Made by a program: the position numbers and the translations under genes. From Drosophila miranda (Eukaryota; Arthropoda; Insecta; Diptera; Drosophilidae), in the NCBI RefSeq assembly GCF_003369915.1, contig NC_046673.1, forward strand, positions 16,414,001-16,478,000: a stretch of 64,000 nucleotides of DNA. The letters run 5' to 3'. This document shows, in pieces, positions 21,158 through 34,153 of the stretch (position 1 is its first letter; each line of letters starts with the position of its first letter). The notes under the pieces were generated by a model. The model saw only the letters and a list, made by a program, of their open reading frames with translations, did not search any database and was not told the DNA's origin.

Positions 21158-21667
21158 GCACTGAGATCACCATTAGCATCACCAGCGTTATCCGCCACCG
21201 GAAGCAGACCAGACAATACGAAAAACACTCTGAACACTCATCGGCAAAATTTATTGTGAACTTTTTAGTCAATACTGTAGAATAAATTCGCGTTGTACTT
21301 ATACTTTTACATTATACTTATTGGCTGAGAATGTGGGCCTGGTAATTGAATAATTGGCAGCTTGAGGGCCGAGTGGCAGTAATTACTGCTTGTTTGATGA
21401 ATTAATGATACTCCCAAGAATGAATAGCTCTTCGAGAGCCTATGCATACTAAGGTTTTTCAAGGGTTTACTTCTTTTTTTTATGGTATTTGAATTTTCAT
21501 ACATTTCAATAGCCAAAACAAAAAAATACATGGTTCATTCACATTTCAAATTTTTAAAAATTACAGCAACAAAAATTCACTCCAAGTGCTAAATTTGCTC
21601 AATAGCAAAAAGAGAAAATTAATTTATATAAATTTGTAATTTGTTATTCCATATCGTAATGGACAAT
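21158..21667. other. AT-rich spacer between convergent genes, unit C
   Basis: Copy of the unit A spacer; nothing further seen. Confidence 0.55.
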
Positions 21668-22871
21668 CTACAAATGATTGATAAAATCGATGAATTGCTG
21701 GTCGAAATTCCCTGGAGGCTCAATCGACGTAAGGCGATTTTCAAATAAAATCGAGTCTTTCCGCATATTGAATCTCAATTCCTGGTGAGGATTGTCCTTG
21801 TTGCCCATCTTAAGGCTGATCTCCTCGAGAATCTTATGCAGTTTCTGGAGGCGATCGTGTATGTTGAATTGGCTCTCCTGCTAGGAAAGGGAAAGACCAT
21901 CACGGGCATGAATCTTCAATCGGCAGGCTACTCACACTCATCACTTTGGCACAGGACACCACTTCTATTGGTCGACACACGAGGCCACGCTCATTGGAGT
22001 TGGCGATGGCAAGCTGATCGATGCCTGCCAAATAGCTCTGCATGAGCCATAAGGGCGCAGAATTATTCCGGCGGCCCACTTTGTCAACCCTCAGCGAAGC
22101 CAGCTGGCATTTCTTTAGCACCTCCGGATCGTTTCTATGGAACACATACAAGCACGATATATGTAATTATGTATACACATACATATTTATGTATATGCAA
22201 CAGAGGATGACGTACAGATCGCCAAGTGGTTCCTTGTTCGACACGCCACTAACTTCTGCCGAGTAGAGCAGGCGAAAGCTTCCCAGTTTGGCCGAGAACA
22301 TTCCATACACTTGCTTCCGCTCATCCACTGGGGCATCGGTGTTCGGCAGCGCGCCCGGAGAACCTGGTCGGTCAATATTGTGACGGTTATTAGCGATTAT
22401 CAACGATGATGCTGATGCTGGGTGCAGCTACTTACGGGTGAAAACGTACTGGCGTGCCTTTAAGGTATAGGTTTTAGCCAAGTATGGAACTGTGTACCGC
22501 TCATCGTGATCTTCCCATAATGACCGCACATAGATGCAGCCCTTGAAGCGACAGGCTGCAAAGTTCGTTTGTTTACCGTAAGTCCCATCGCCCATGAATT
22601 TCAGCATTGTTCCGCGATTGAGAAAGAAGTCCATCTGTTCGAGCACCTGGCGCGGCTTCGGCAGATGCATCACATGGTGCTGGACCAGGCCGAAGGCGCG
22701 TAGAAAGTTTCCATTTCGAATGATGTACTGACTATAGCCCTTGTTTAGGTCCAGCGGATATTCACTAGGGCTCGGCTGGCGATAGTACAGAATCTGGGGG
22801 TTTCCCCTCAAACTCTTCGTATCAGGGTCGTACTCCAACAAATTCTCCAGTTTTAGGTCCACCAGATCCAT
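21668..22871 (-). CDS. DXO/Rai1-family protein with degenerate active site, unit C
   Basis: Open four-exon copy: 22871-22436, 22363-22216, 22134-21936 and 21880-21668, 331 residues. Compared with unit A it has Pro to Ile near residue 51 (two adjacent bases changed, 22730-22731) and Ser to Gly near residue 215. The degenerate motifs are the same as in unit A. Unlike the other copies, its upstream DNA beyond 23098 is unique and not retroelement leader, so this copy may keep the ancestral 5' flank and is the best candidate for the original gene. No TATA box is seen upstream of the ATG. Confidence 0.72.
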
Positions 22872-23312
22872 TTTGTTCGTTTGCGGTTCGGTTTTAAGAA
22901 ATAAGCTTTATCTTCTCGATATCAAAAACAAGCCGCGTCGAAATTATACTGAAAATAAAGCGTGTCTTGGCTAGAAACAGCTGACTGTGTGTATTCTCTT
23001 GGCAGCAAATGTTGCGAAGCTTGTACAGCTAATAGCAAAATCATAAAACAAAGCGGCAAAAAGTCCGAGTTTTGGCATTTACATATGCATATAAGTACGT
23101 TTCTATTTTCCACATTCAGGAGTAAAATGAATAAATAAACATACATTTCATCTTTATCGACCGTTATTGCTCTTCATTGCGCCTCGGGACTCAGGAACCA
23201 CAAATTGAACTAGTGCCGAAAATCACTCGTGGAACCAGAAAAGTGTCGTTGCCAGATAGCAATAGGGTGGCAATGACACTGGCCTGCCATAGGATCATTT
23301 ATCACATGATGC

Positions 23313-23767
23313 AATTATACAAGGTGGTCTCGTCGGGAGCCGAAGTTCGTTCGTGTTGTCCCTTATCGTCAGTGCATGCTTGCTTGTTGATGATGAAGGT
23401 TGTTCACGGACGAATTCTTTGATATATTCTTAACCCTTATGTCTCGACAACAACAAGATTATAAAAGGCATATAAAAAAAATACCACAGAATTAGAAGTA
23501 ATCTTTATATATTATGTAAAAGAACATTTTAATATAACTAAAAATGTTGAAGAAAAATTATTAATGGCTGCATACAATTTAAATATTAATATATCAGTAA
23601 AATCATTTTATTTTAAACTTTTAAAACCCACGGGCCTGTTAAGGGTTAATCAACATCAACATATACCGTCTCACTCACACTCACTATACTATGTGCCCTT
23701 CACTCGCACTTATTGCTAGCATACGTTAAGGGACTAACTTTTGCCGACGAGACCACCTTGTATAATT
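23313..23767. mobile_element. MITE-like element with 24-bp terminal inverted repeats
   Basis: The left end AATTATACAAGGTGGTCTCG (continuing TCGG) at 23313-23336 is matched exactly by its reverse complement at 23744-23767. The 455-nt element has an AT-rich centre. A second, inner inverted pair lies at about 23429 (TTAACCCTTA) and 23640 (TAAGGGTTAA). No transposase frame fits inside, so it would be non-autonomous. A target-site duplication is not clear; the superfamily is not assigned. Confidence 0.6.
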
Positions 23768-25214
23768 CCATCATGATTTATCAGACTAGCAGAGAAGTCT
23801 GATAGTCTATGTAAATATTGGGTCTCGAATGAATGAGGCTCATTCTAATTTAATACTCAAAATTCGACGCAGGGCAGAATTCGCTTAGGTACTATTCGGC
23901 TCGGATTCGATTCAGATATGTGATCCTTCACAGGACGCCCTTTTCCCCCAGTCTGATGTGACAAATTGAATTTGAGAACTATTCAAATTGATGTTACAAC
24001 TTGGGATTCACTTAGGCAATTTTTCACACTCATTTGCATAGTTAGCCAAGTGACTTCTGCCGCAACCCATCTGTAGGATCTGTTCCCCGCCCGTCCGCTC
24101 CTAGCAGGTGGCCTGGCTGACTGATTTATGTACGGAATGTCCTGGCTGGCTCTTGGCGGTTGGTTCGTGGAAACTTTCCGCTGGGGGTTGAGTAGCAGCA
24201 AAACGAAATTAAAAATTACAAGGAAAGGAAATCTTGAGTAACTTTTTTGATTTGTCCGCCTCACACCAAGCCCCGCCGCGGCGGACTGCTGTAGTTGTGC
24301 TTGGCCCTGCTCTCGCTGCTCATCCAAGCCGGCCGGTCTGTCTTAAGTTTTAATTACACGAAACGTGAGTAAAATTACAAAATGCGAGAACTTCTGAACT
24401 TCTCCAACCCACACAGCACTCGGCAGACAGCAGCACCGACCCAGACCTTCACTGGGAATGGTTTCACTTTCACTCGTACCGATTGACAATCGCAAGGCCA
24501 CCAATTGGATATGTTCCACACGATTACATGCCTTATGTACTTAACCAAACGGAGCGGATCCATTGTTACGATATTGCCTTATCACGAGACGGATCGGATG
24601 TTGTATAGTTTTCAATTGGTTTTAATTCTAAGAAATGTGAGTGTTTCTAATCAATTACCTATTTGGAAATGCACCTGCATGACCACATACATGTATGTAT
24701 GTATGTTGTAGTGGCCAGTGAAGCAAAACTAGATTCCGCAGATACCAATACAGATTCAAAACACGCGCCAACTTGTTTAGTTCGAACCCCAAGGCTTTAG
24801 CTACTACTAAAAAGCTACTTCGAATATGGAACTTTAATTGCTCGAATGTTCTCTTCGTCACTCGAGACCAAACATCCATGGCAGGGTCCCAGCGACGGTG
24901 GCCACTCGGATCAATTCCAATACGGATTCGGCAACGCATAGGAATTAAAATGGAATTAAATACTTAGCCAGCCGTGCCATTACATTATAATGTTTTGGCT
25001 TGTTGGGTGTTTTGAGTTTTTTGAAATGATTACATATGAGTAAAGCATATTCCTGATTGCGTTCCATTACTTGAACCAGAATTTCGCAAATAAATCGCAA
25101 TGGAATCCATTATCTAAATGGTGCTGGGGAAAAGATATGCAAGGATATTGCGCAGGAGGGTTGAGCAGGGGACAGTGTCAAAAGGCACAACAAGATACAA
25201 GCTCATGTCAAAAT

Positions 25215-25234
25215 ACACACACACACACACACAC
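25215..25234. repeat. (AC)n microsatellite
   Basis: Ten AC dinucleotides in a row. Confidence 0.9.
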
Positions 25235-28200
25235 ATACAAACTTGATTGTCATTTGAATAGATTACAAGACGGCTGTGTGTCCATGTGCGTGCTGGGCAT
25301 GTACGAGTATCTGTTCATATCGAAATGCCTATGGGCACACTTACCACTAACGTGTAATTGTAGTGGGCAAGTCAAAAGGATGTCCAGCTGCACACAGCCC
25401 GACAACATTCGCATATCCACGTACTCTAGGGGTATACTTCATTATCACATGGAACGGAATCAACAACCACCAGCTTGCAGTCTTAACCCTTCTAACGACC
25501 CTGTCGGACAGAAGTCAGAATAGAAATCAAACGAAACCGATCAACACCAAGGGGCTTAACTGGTCGAAGATCACGGCCATTGCTGATTTCTGATTTCTTT
25601 TCAGTCGATTACAAATTAATTATTGGATCGACTTTTTGCTAATCAATTTTTGAGGTGAAGATATACATACATACATACTCGACTAAAATACATATGTATC
25701 TATGTTGGGGTCACATGGGAGCCCATGTAATGGTTAACACTTTGAGAGATTATGCTTGTAATAAAGGGGCGCTGCGGAGGTTTTGAGCTGTTCTCATATT
25801 GTGTGGACAAATTAATTGCGAACTCATGTAATTGTTTGACAATCTTGTCCAAATTCATGTGTGGTCCCACTATGCGTGTCTGTGGGAAGAGCAAAAGCTT
25901 GAGAAGGCTGCTGAATGGGGAGCATTGGAGCACACCCTTAAGACGCCATAATCGCTGTGTTGACTCAAGTGTAACCCAATTAGTCGACAAGTGCTCGAAT
26001 ATGGCTGACAGCCCATCCCAAGCCAGAGAACTAGAATATTTTTGAGCAGCATGGTTGATATGTATGTCAGGATTATACATACAAATAAACATGTGTAGGT
26101 ACTATATATGGTTTGTGCGGTTATATTCAGCAGTACTTTTGTGCGGGCATACAATCAGAGGTCAAAACGATTAATTATCAAACCGGCTATCGTCCTTCTA
26201 TTCTGTATTTGTGTGTGTGTTGGCCGATAAGCTCTCAGGATAACGACATTATGCTGGCTGTCAGCTGCTGTAGCCACATAGCCAAATTTCCACAGATATA
26301 CAGACGATTATACGAGTATATACTCGTATATATGTATATTCCATGTGCTTGCATGTGTGTTCTAGATTTTCTAGTTGTCAGTTCATTAAAAGATGGATTT
26401 CTCATTTAATGAGCAACTTTGAAACTGTATTTATTGCCCAGAAGTTCAAGTGAAACCTAATCAAATATCATTTACCAACGAACTGCACTGGCTTTTCGGG
26501 CCTCATGGGTGATGCTGATTCAAAAATGTTTCAAATGGTCTGCACTACAATTGTGAGGCATTATTAAGAATGTTTATGGGCAGAGGCGAAAGGGCTTTAA
26601 GGTGCTTTACTATCCATCCCAATATCAAATAGATGTCCCGCACTACCGGTGCACAGGTTATTGCCATCCCAGGTATCAAGCATGTGGTGCCAAAGCGACT
26701 AGTTTTTATCTTTAATCGGCAAACAATGATCCGATCCTTTAGCCCCATTTTTTCCAACATCAGCCATATCAGTACTTTTTACGAAGCTCCATTGTTAAAT
26801 AGAAGCGCGCTGCTCATGATCTTAGACTAGTTAAGGCGGTCTTGATGTAGTTCCCAGCTGTGTACTCAGGTACTGGAGTACCCCTTATCTGGAACGAATC
26901 GGAAGGAGCGAAGAATTCCTCAAATTTGTTCACCTCTTTTATCATTATCACCGATTTCAGTAAAGCATTCGAATAGCTTCAAATACCTTCGTTATCCACG
27001 TATTGTACTTGTTTATCTACGACTATTTACATACATATGAAGAGCGAAGCTGCGATCTGAGTGGCACTAGAGGCACGTAAAGCAAACTTACACTTGCCTT
27101 TTGGATAGCCAATAATCTTGTTGTTCGAATTTGTTTACTCGCAAAGATTAAATATTTTTCCCAGACTTGGCTGTTGATGACTCTAAAACTTCCAGATCCG
27201 TTGAGCTTTTAAAGGCAACTGATGCTGGCTCAGCTTCATAGCTTACAATTTTCTCGATATGAGGCCAAAAACCCAGCTGTTTTTGTTTACATTATAGCCT
27301 TTTCCACATGCCAGTTCCTGGCATATTGATAGAGCTTTGCTACACACTGTACTACTCGTAAATTGGTAAATCTCAGAGTTAAATTGTGTAAAATATATTG
27401 TATTTTTACAGATCGTAATAGCTGCTCTAGGATAGATAAAAGATAAAGATAGCCACCAGGGAACACTCACATTTTTTCGTTTGCATATTCTTACATAAAC
27501 TCATTAAAATTTCAAAATACCACATACATATATATACATATTATAAATAGGAATAAGAATGAAACATACCTATTATTTATTTAGATACCAAGTCTTAATC
27601 TCCGATTATAATTTTGTAGCATAATGTAAGCATCGTTCCCACTTGGACTCAACGAGAATTATCAGCAGATACATCACTTTCGGCCTGTGGATAATGAAAT
27701 GCGCATTTTGCATCTGCAATTGATATTTTTATTTTTTAACATCGCATATCGCCCACCCATTCTGTTGCTCCGAAGTGAGTTTTGTATCGTATGTTTTGAG
27801 TAGAGAAGAGGGGTGCGATGGAAGGTTGAAATTAGTCTTCATATAAAATGTAATTAAATCAAGAGGTCGAAACATATTCATCTCTTTTTCCCCCAGTTCG
27901 TCTTGCTCTCTGCCAGTGCCTTTATCAGCTTGTGATTAACATATTTTACTGGCCCGATCCTGAGGGTGGCGATAAAAGTTTTGACAATGTGTTCCTCATG
28001 ACGAATACAGGTGTAGGTGTTTAAGCTTAAGCTTTTTAATCAAAACGAAAAACCAAAAAAAGTTTCTGCTGGGCTTCAACACGTTGAGTGCCACAGAAAT
28101 TGTATCTTTCTTTTCGTTTTCCCACCTGTTTTCTTGGAATGTCACTAGGGGCCCCCCACCACTAGGGGCCCTTTCCTTTTCCTGTTCTGTTAGCCTTTAT

Positions 28201-29292
28201 TGGGGTTATTTTCGTAGAAACTACACCGCGTCGTAGATATACAATTTCTTCTGCTTCATTTTCTCCAAATATAGCGTTTAAATGGTAAATACCCCAGCAG
28301 AGAGTCTTTTCAATTTTCGCGGAATTCTTTTTAACAGGTAAGAGACTCGCTAAAGTTTCTTTTGAAGTTTTGTAATTTCATATACATATATGTAGATTTG
28401 GCTACGAGATCCGATATGTATCCAAGGGGGTATCCTTTAATTAACAACAGAATATGGCTGTTGCCGGTGTTCGGGTGTCTCCACCGCTTATTATTATTTG
28501 GTTTATTGTTGTGGTTGTTTTTGTTCTTTCCGATTTGAATTTTATACAAAATATTATATAAAATTAGCATATAAAAGAGTTGATAACACGGTCATACCAA
28601 CCACACAGATACAGATACGGATACATATACGAGGGCGAAACAAAGGCATTCTTAGCATATATATATTTATATTGAGTACGTATACATATGTATGTATAAG
28701 ATATTATTTTATTTATTTTCCGAATGCAATGTTTTTAATGTATATTTTCTTTATTATATTCAGTTTAATGAATTTCCCAATTACTTGAGAACAAATTGAA
28801 TACAATTTCTGCAAGGCGACTTGTTTCAAAAGTTTCGCCTTCCGGGAAAAAATTCACCTTGCGAGGAGATCCCCGTCAGAGGAGAACGCAGGTGTATTCA
28901 GTTCTTTGATAGCCATCGAGGTCCAATACTAATTAGAAATGATTAAGTTCAGTTGCTTCCTTTAGTTGGCTAAACTTGATTAATTAGCAAAGCCAATCCG
29001 GAAATGAGGACGGAAACAAACTTTCAAGATAATTTCCAAATTTAAAAGAAAGCAAAACGAAAGCCCAGATATATTTTATACATATGTATATTAAACAAAT
29101 ATATTGACAGATCAATTTTACAGATACATCCACCGGTAGTCGTAAACTCGACAGGCTCCCATCTTAAGCTGTGTTGTATTTTCATCGATTGCATCTCTAT
29201 CTAGTGGCACAACTATTGCATTTACAATTTCCAGATGTATCCCCAGAGACATCTGCGTTCGACAGTTACATACATATGTATGCCTGGACATC

Positions 29293-29670
29293 CTATGATA
29301 TGCAGTGACAGCTCTCCCTCCAGCACTGGCCTATCCAGTGCTCCTGCCGCTTGCAGTACTCGTGGCACTTGGGATAGTGCGGATGGTATCGAGACAGCTG
29401 CTGGCACAGGGCCCGATCCTTGGCTATGACGCGGGCCTTGATTGACACGATGCCCAGCGGAACGGTGACCGCTTCCTCCGATTCCCCCGAGTCAATATTC
29501 AGATCGTTCTCGTTGGATCCGGCACCAGCCGCAACCTCGGCGGGAGGATCTGCGGCATCAGCGGCAGGCTCTGAGGCATCGCGGATCCCACGGAAAACGC
29601 TTGCCTGGCCAGGGGCGAGGAACAGGGCCAGCGACAGGAGGAGCAGGCAGACCACCAATAAACGCTTCAT
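29293..29670 (-). CDS. Secreted insect-defensin-type antimicrobial peptide precursor
   Basis: Single exon of 125 residues from the ATG at 29670 (AAG CGT follows) to a TAG at 29293. Residues 1-23 form a signal peptide (MKRLL followed by a leucine-rich core, ending around GQAS). A long acidic, A/E/D-rich propeptide follows to about residue 86. The last ~39 residues hold six cysteines with spacing C-x12-C-x3-C-x9-C-x4-C-x-C. That is the CS-alpha-beta pattern of insect defensins, which have x12, x3, x9, about x5 and x1, and a GxC before the fourth cysteine as here (GQC). The residues before the mature part (AKDR) could be a cleavage site, weaker than the usual RxKR. Inferred role: antibacterial peptide released into haemolymph or a local epithelium. 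A weak TATA-like CATAAAT lies near 29820 on this strand; no clear NF-kB site was found. Confidence 0.72.
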   Translation of the reverse strand: MKRLLVVCLLLLSLALFLAPGQASVFRGIRDASEPAADAADPPAEVAAGAGSNENDLNIDSGESEEAVTVPLGIVSIKARVIAKDRALCQQLSRYHPHYPKCHEYCKRQEHWIGQCWRESCHCIS

Positions 29671-29877
29671 TGTGCACAACTAAAAGGCAACTGAGCAACT
29701 AAAATTGTTTTTCTTTTTCTAATTCTAATTCCGATTCCGATGCTCCCTCCCTTATCAGCCGTCTCAAGGTCACAGAACTCAGCATTCAGCACTCGGCGCT
29801 CTAATCGCTGAAACTTGAGCATTTATGCGGTTGCGTTCCGTTCCCGATTCGGTTTCAGTTTTGGTCTACACTCTTGT

Positions 29878-29975
29878 CGAGAGTATTATGATTCCTACCA
29901 GATGTTTGCAACGCAGAGAGTTTTCGTATTTCTTATTTCTGATCAGCAGTAACAGCGAAATCATAGCCGTATCAC
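29878..29975 (+). repeat. Fragment of a dispersed Drosophila repeat
   Basis: The CAGATGTTTGCAACGCAGAG core at 29900-29919, followed by a degenerate tail with CTGATCAGCA, resembles the common fly intergenic repeat that begins with an ATACCCTTGCAG-type sequence. A better copy lies at 47915-48060. Confidence 0.5.
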
Positions 29976-32900
29976 ACTTCCTTACTGGAAAGTAAAACAT
30001 GCCTTTGTCTTACTTTTGGCAGCCAGTACATATGCCGAGATCACTTATAGAGAAACTTGTTCTTTTACAAGTGTATTTGTACCTTCGACCACTAAGGTTA
30101 GTCTTCGCTTCTTGTTCAGCCAGGCCCAAGGCCCCCCCCAGTCACTTTGCATACGGGGTGCCTGCTCCCAAATGGTATTGCTCTGAACTCACTCATGCAT
30201 CAGCAGACGCCGGCCGTGCCACCCTGTTAATTCACTTGGAAATTGAAATTCACAAAACATAAAGCACACAAACATATGAACATATCTTCGATTCCCACAT
30301 CGACATCAGAGCAGCATCATCGGCAATTCTCCTCCTCGAAGAGGCAAACTCGTACTTTGTGGTGCGTTGTGTGTTCAAGATTCGTACGGGGTGATTCCGG
30401 GGAATCACCGCTAAATCGTCTCCCAGGCAATAATTACTCAATTTGCAACACACACACACACAAATAAAGCATACGTCTAAAAAAAACATCGCACATGAGT
30501 CATCTGTCCCAACCACATCATACCCTCTGCTGAAGAATTGGAAAAAGGTTAAGAACGAGGAGCAGATTTAATGCACAGTTTTATAGAGTAGACTATCGAA
30601 TCGAAGAATATGGAAAAGAGGTAAAAAGGAAATATGAAATAGTATATAAAATTTAAGGCATCCCTTGTTATTGACCACATTACGAATATTGAAAACAAAT
30701 ATTGCACGAATCATATGTATGAGGTGTACTCTATACATACATATGTACATATGTACATATGTATATCGGGGATAGGCCTTCCGCCAGTAACATTCACATC
30801 CAAGAATATAATACACCCTGCTGCTCGTCGAGTGAGGTGCCCACTAAGAAGTATAAATGTTGAGCTAACAATTTATGCGGAAATTTGATTTTTATGTTTC
30901 TCGAGCTTGTCTTTCCCCCTCGCCCACTCACGCTCTCCCCCATCTGTGCTTCTGTATGTGTGTGTGTTGGCTGTCTTGAGAAGTTAGTAAAATTGATGGG
31001 CAACGGACAGACACGCGGACAGGCAGTTAAAGGAACATAAAATGTAACATTTCCGGGTAATTTTTGGCACACACACACACCACACAAACACATTTAGGTC
31101 TCATTTGTTTTAAAATGCAAAAAACATAACAATAATCATGAAAATATTACACAATAATAATAATAATAATAACAGCAGTCGAATGTACGAATGTAAAAAA
31201 GAGAAACATCTGCCAGGAAGAACGATAGTCGTTTGCCAATAAAAAAAAAAAACATGAAAAGAAGGCTGCTCGGACTCTGAAGCCCAGAGCTTTTGATATC
31301 CTTATACATAGATCAACCGATCCTCTGAAATTAATACTCGTGAATAAAGTCACTTTACCTAAAGCTAGATCTTTACCTAATTTAATTTTTTTGGCGGAAA
31401 ATTGGGATAAAATGTGTGGAGGCAAAAACAGGAATATAATTTGAAAATTGTTTCCTTGTACGGTTCTGTTCGGATCGGTGGAAAATATACGTATATGTAT
31501 TACGATACGATCACGAAAAAGTGAATTTCAACGGCGACCTGCAATGCGAAAGCGGAACGACATAGAAAAAAATATACGTACATCCCCATCAGCATCAGTA
31601 TGTACCAGGTATAGACAGTTTTCCCAAAAAGTTTGGTCAACAATTTCAAATTAAATTCGAATTTGAGCTCGAAACAAACAGGAATGGATAATGGGTCCAA
31701 TGGATGGGCCCCGAAGAACTATTCCAATGACTGTCAAACACTTTGGTTGGCATTTCCAAATGGCGCACGAGCCCCAAAAATTATTGACATTAGCTGACAT
31801 TTGCACCGTAACGGGGGCAAATACCCGTTGGATAGATGCCAGAGGTCGCGGATATCTCGCATTATTAGCCAAGTTTGATTAATGCGATTGTGTTCGGAGT
31901 ACGCGTACGAGTATGTGTGTTAATGGTGGATTTGGGGTTGATTCGAGTTTAATGAAAAACAGTGAACAATAGGCCCCCTCATCCAATCATTATCTGTGCC
32001 CCTTAGTCCCTCTTAGCCAGATGTGACAGGGAAAATGGGTCAATACGAAATAGATTTTTCGGCCATGTTTGTTCTGGCATTTGTTCTCGCTCTCTCAGGT
32101 TCCCAGTCCGCAGTCCCCACAATCTTGTAAACTGATTTTAGCTCGATATAATGTGACGTATCTCGTTTTTGATAAGGGTTTACAAACGCCTGCCGAGGGC
32201 TGTCAGATGATAAGCAGCAGACAAGCCGAGACCAAAAAGGATATGGGCAAAGATACAAAATTGTTATCATTGCAACACTTTTCCACGCCAGAGGCCTTCT
32301 TGAATGGAGGGGCAGTGGCAGGGGCACGCACGAGTACATGTCCAATTAAAAATTCAAAAGCTCTTCTTCTGCCACTCGCAAAGCGAATGAATTACGTGCC
32401 AAAGAACAAAAAATCCTTTCATATAAAAAAAAAACAAAACAAAAAAAAATATGTTTTATTAATAGATTTACGAAATTCTATTTATAGATAAAAGAAGGGT
32501 ACAGATATTTTAATACATCCATGTAGGTAGGGATATGGAGATTGTGGCTATGAAGAAAGCAGTAGGATGTGGAATGCTCCAGTATTTCATCAAAAGTAAA
32601 GAGACTTTCGGTATGTGATAAATTTTCTAACTTCTAAGTTAAATATATTCACTGGAATGGGATCTTGTTTTCCTAACAGGTGCATAAAGCAATTAAATCG
32701 ACTTTTTTATGGTATCATCTTCGAAAAGTTCTCTATGATAAGGCGCCCAAGTAATGACCAATCCATTTTATGGTTACAATTTTAACAATTAACTATAAAC
32801 ATATGTACAGATAGCATCATACTTAGTTATGGTTGTTTTTTTTTCGTAACTCAAACTTAAGAGACAGTCAAAATATAATTTACCATTTACTACATAATTA

Positions 32901-34153
32901 TCTATAAATTGTTGTACAAATATTTGGACTTTATTCAACAAATTCGCACTCGAAATTATCTCAAGTCGATGGCGGAGCCCCCTTTGTTGTTTTTTTCGTT
33001 TTTATTTGCAAAGATGTAATCGCATATTACTCAGATGGGCTGAAGGGGCATCGTGCTAGACGGTAGAGGAAGGCAGAGAACGACAGAGGCGATGGCGATG
33101 GAGGCTTAACAAGCGCCATGGGACTAGGCTTCTGAATAAAGGTAAGGATATCGCATCTACATATCCTATTCTCCATATATATACATATATATGTATATGT
33201 ATATGTATATCTTAATAATAATTTGTTTGGTAACAAAATTCTCCCTGGGGCGCATTCAACTAAACGCAGACAAGGACGGCAGTCAGGACTTTGGGGTGTA
33301 CTACTGGCCAGGTCGACTGCTCGTGGCAATTATAAATTGTTGAAAATAATTTCATTAAATATGTAAAAAGGCGACGCCAAACAGAAAAGTGTATAGCGGG
33401 ACAGGAGCAGGACAGCAGGAGCCGAAACAGAAGCAGCCCCAGGAACAGCAGGAGGATCCCTTTCAACCGAGTGTCCTGGACTACGTGCCTGCCATTAAAC
33501 TTTCACTCCGGGCACCACGCTCTCTCTCTATCTATCTATCGTTCTGACCTTCTGCCTTGCTCCGCTCGAACTTTGACTTCCGGTGTGTCCTCGAAAAAGT
33601 TCCCCTCTTTCAGTCCATATTGGGAGTACTTTAGAGGGGTGTGGACATGGGAATGGGAATGGGTGGAGCCCAGGACCAGAACTAGGTAACTTAGGGGAAC
33701 CTTCTCTTAGCCAAAAGGGAAGTCGGCTTTTTCGCACTTTCCATTTGCTTTGCAAATTTGATGATTTCCCAAACTGAATTTTCATTTTCGCTTTGCAATT
33801 GTTCATTTTATCTGACACACAGAGTGATTCGCATGAGAGGGGCAACAAGAGAAGGGGGGGCGAGAGAAAGTGGTGGAGCACTCTCCTGCTGTGGCTCTTC
33901 TTTCTGTGGAAGATGTACAGGAAATTAAGTTTGCAGTTCTGCATAACTCGTGGTGACATCCCTCCGGACATTAACTAGAACCATGGAACAGTAAAGTAAC
34001 GATGGGCTAGGATACAGTACAGTGAAAGCTGGCTGGAATGTACCCATTTACATATTTACATAGGTACGATTCAGTCAAGATTTAGCATGTTCAATTTATC
34101 TTAATCTATTTCCCAAAACATACCCATATCTATGTACTTCCTAGATCAATTAT

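Larger units (their letters stand above)
1..23098. repeat. Tandem array of ~8.0-kb units (retroelement + host block), three units seen
   Basis: The same order of sequence recurs three times in direct orientation. Unit A ends at 7113 and is cut by the left edge; unit B is 7114-15110 (7997 nt); unit C is 15111-23098 (7988 nt). Landmarks repeat at +7998 and then +7997 or +7987. Only a handful of differences are visible: a synonymous A/G at 350 versus 8348 and 16345, two amino-acid changes in the unit C polyprotein, a 1-nt loss in unit B at about 14817, a net 10-nt loss in unit C near 19764, and a few single-base changes in the host block. After 23098 the sequence becomes unique. Each unit is a retroelement (R) followed by about 3.2 kb of host DNA (H). 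Near-identity means recent duplication, ongoing homogenisation, or possibly an assembly effect. Confidence 0.95.
23099..29292. other. Long non-coding stretch between the array and the defensin-like gene
   Basis: No convincing exon was found on either strand. The stretch holds an inverted-repeat element (23313-23767, listed separately), an (AC)n run at 25215-25234, several TACGAGTA octamers (25299, 26311, 27353) and ACATATGTA-type repeats. Open frames here are short, biased by AT-rich sequence, and have no recognisable motif. Confidence 0.55.

Noticed and set aside
1-23098. CRISPR-like or satellite array
   Set aside because: The repeat unit is 8 kb and contains genes and a retroelement; no short direct repeats with spacers occur.
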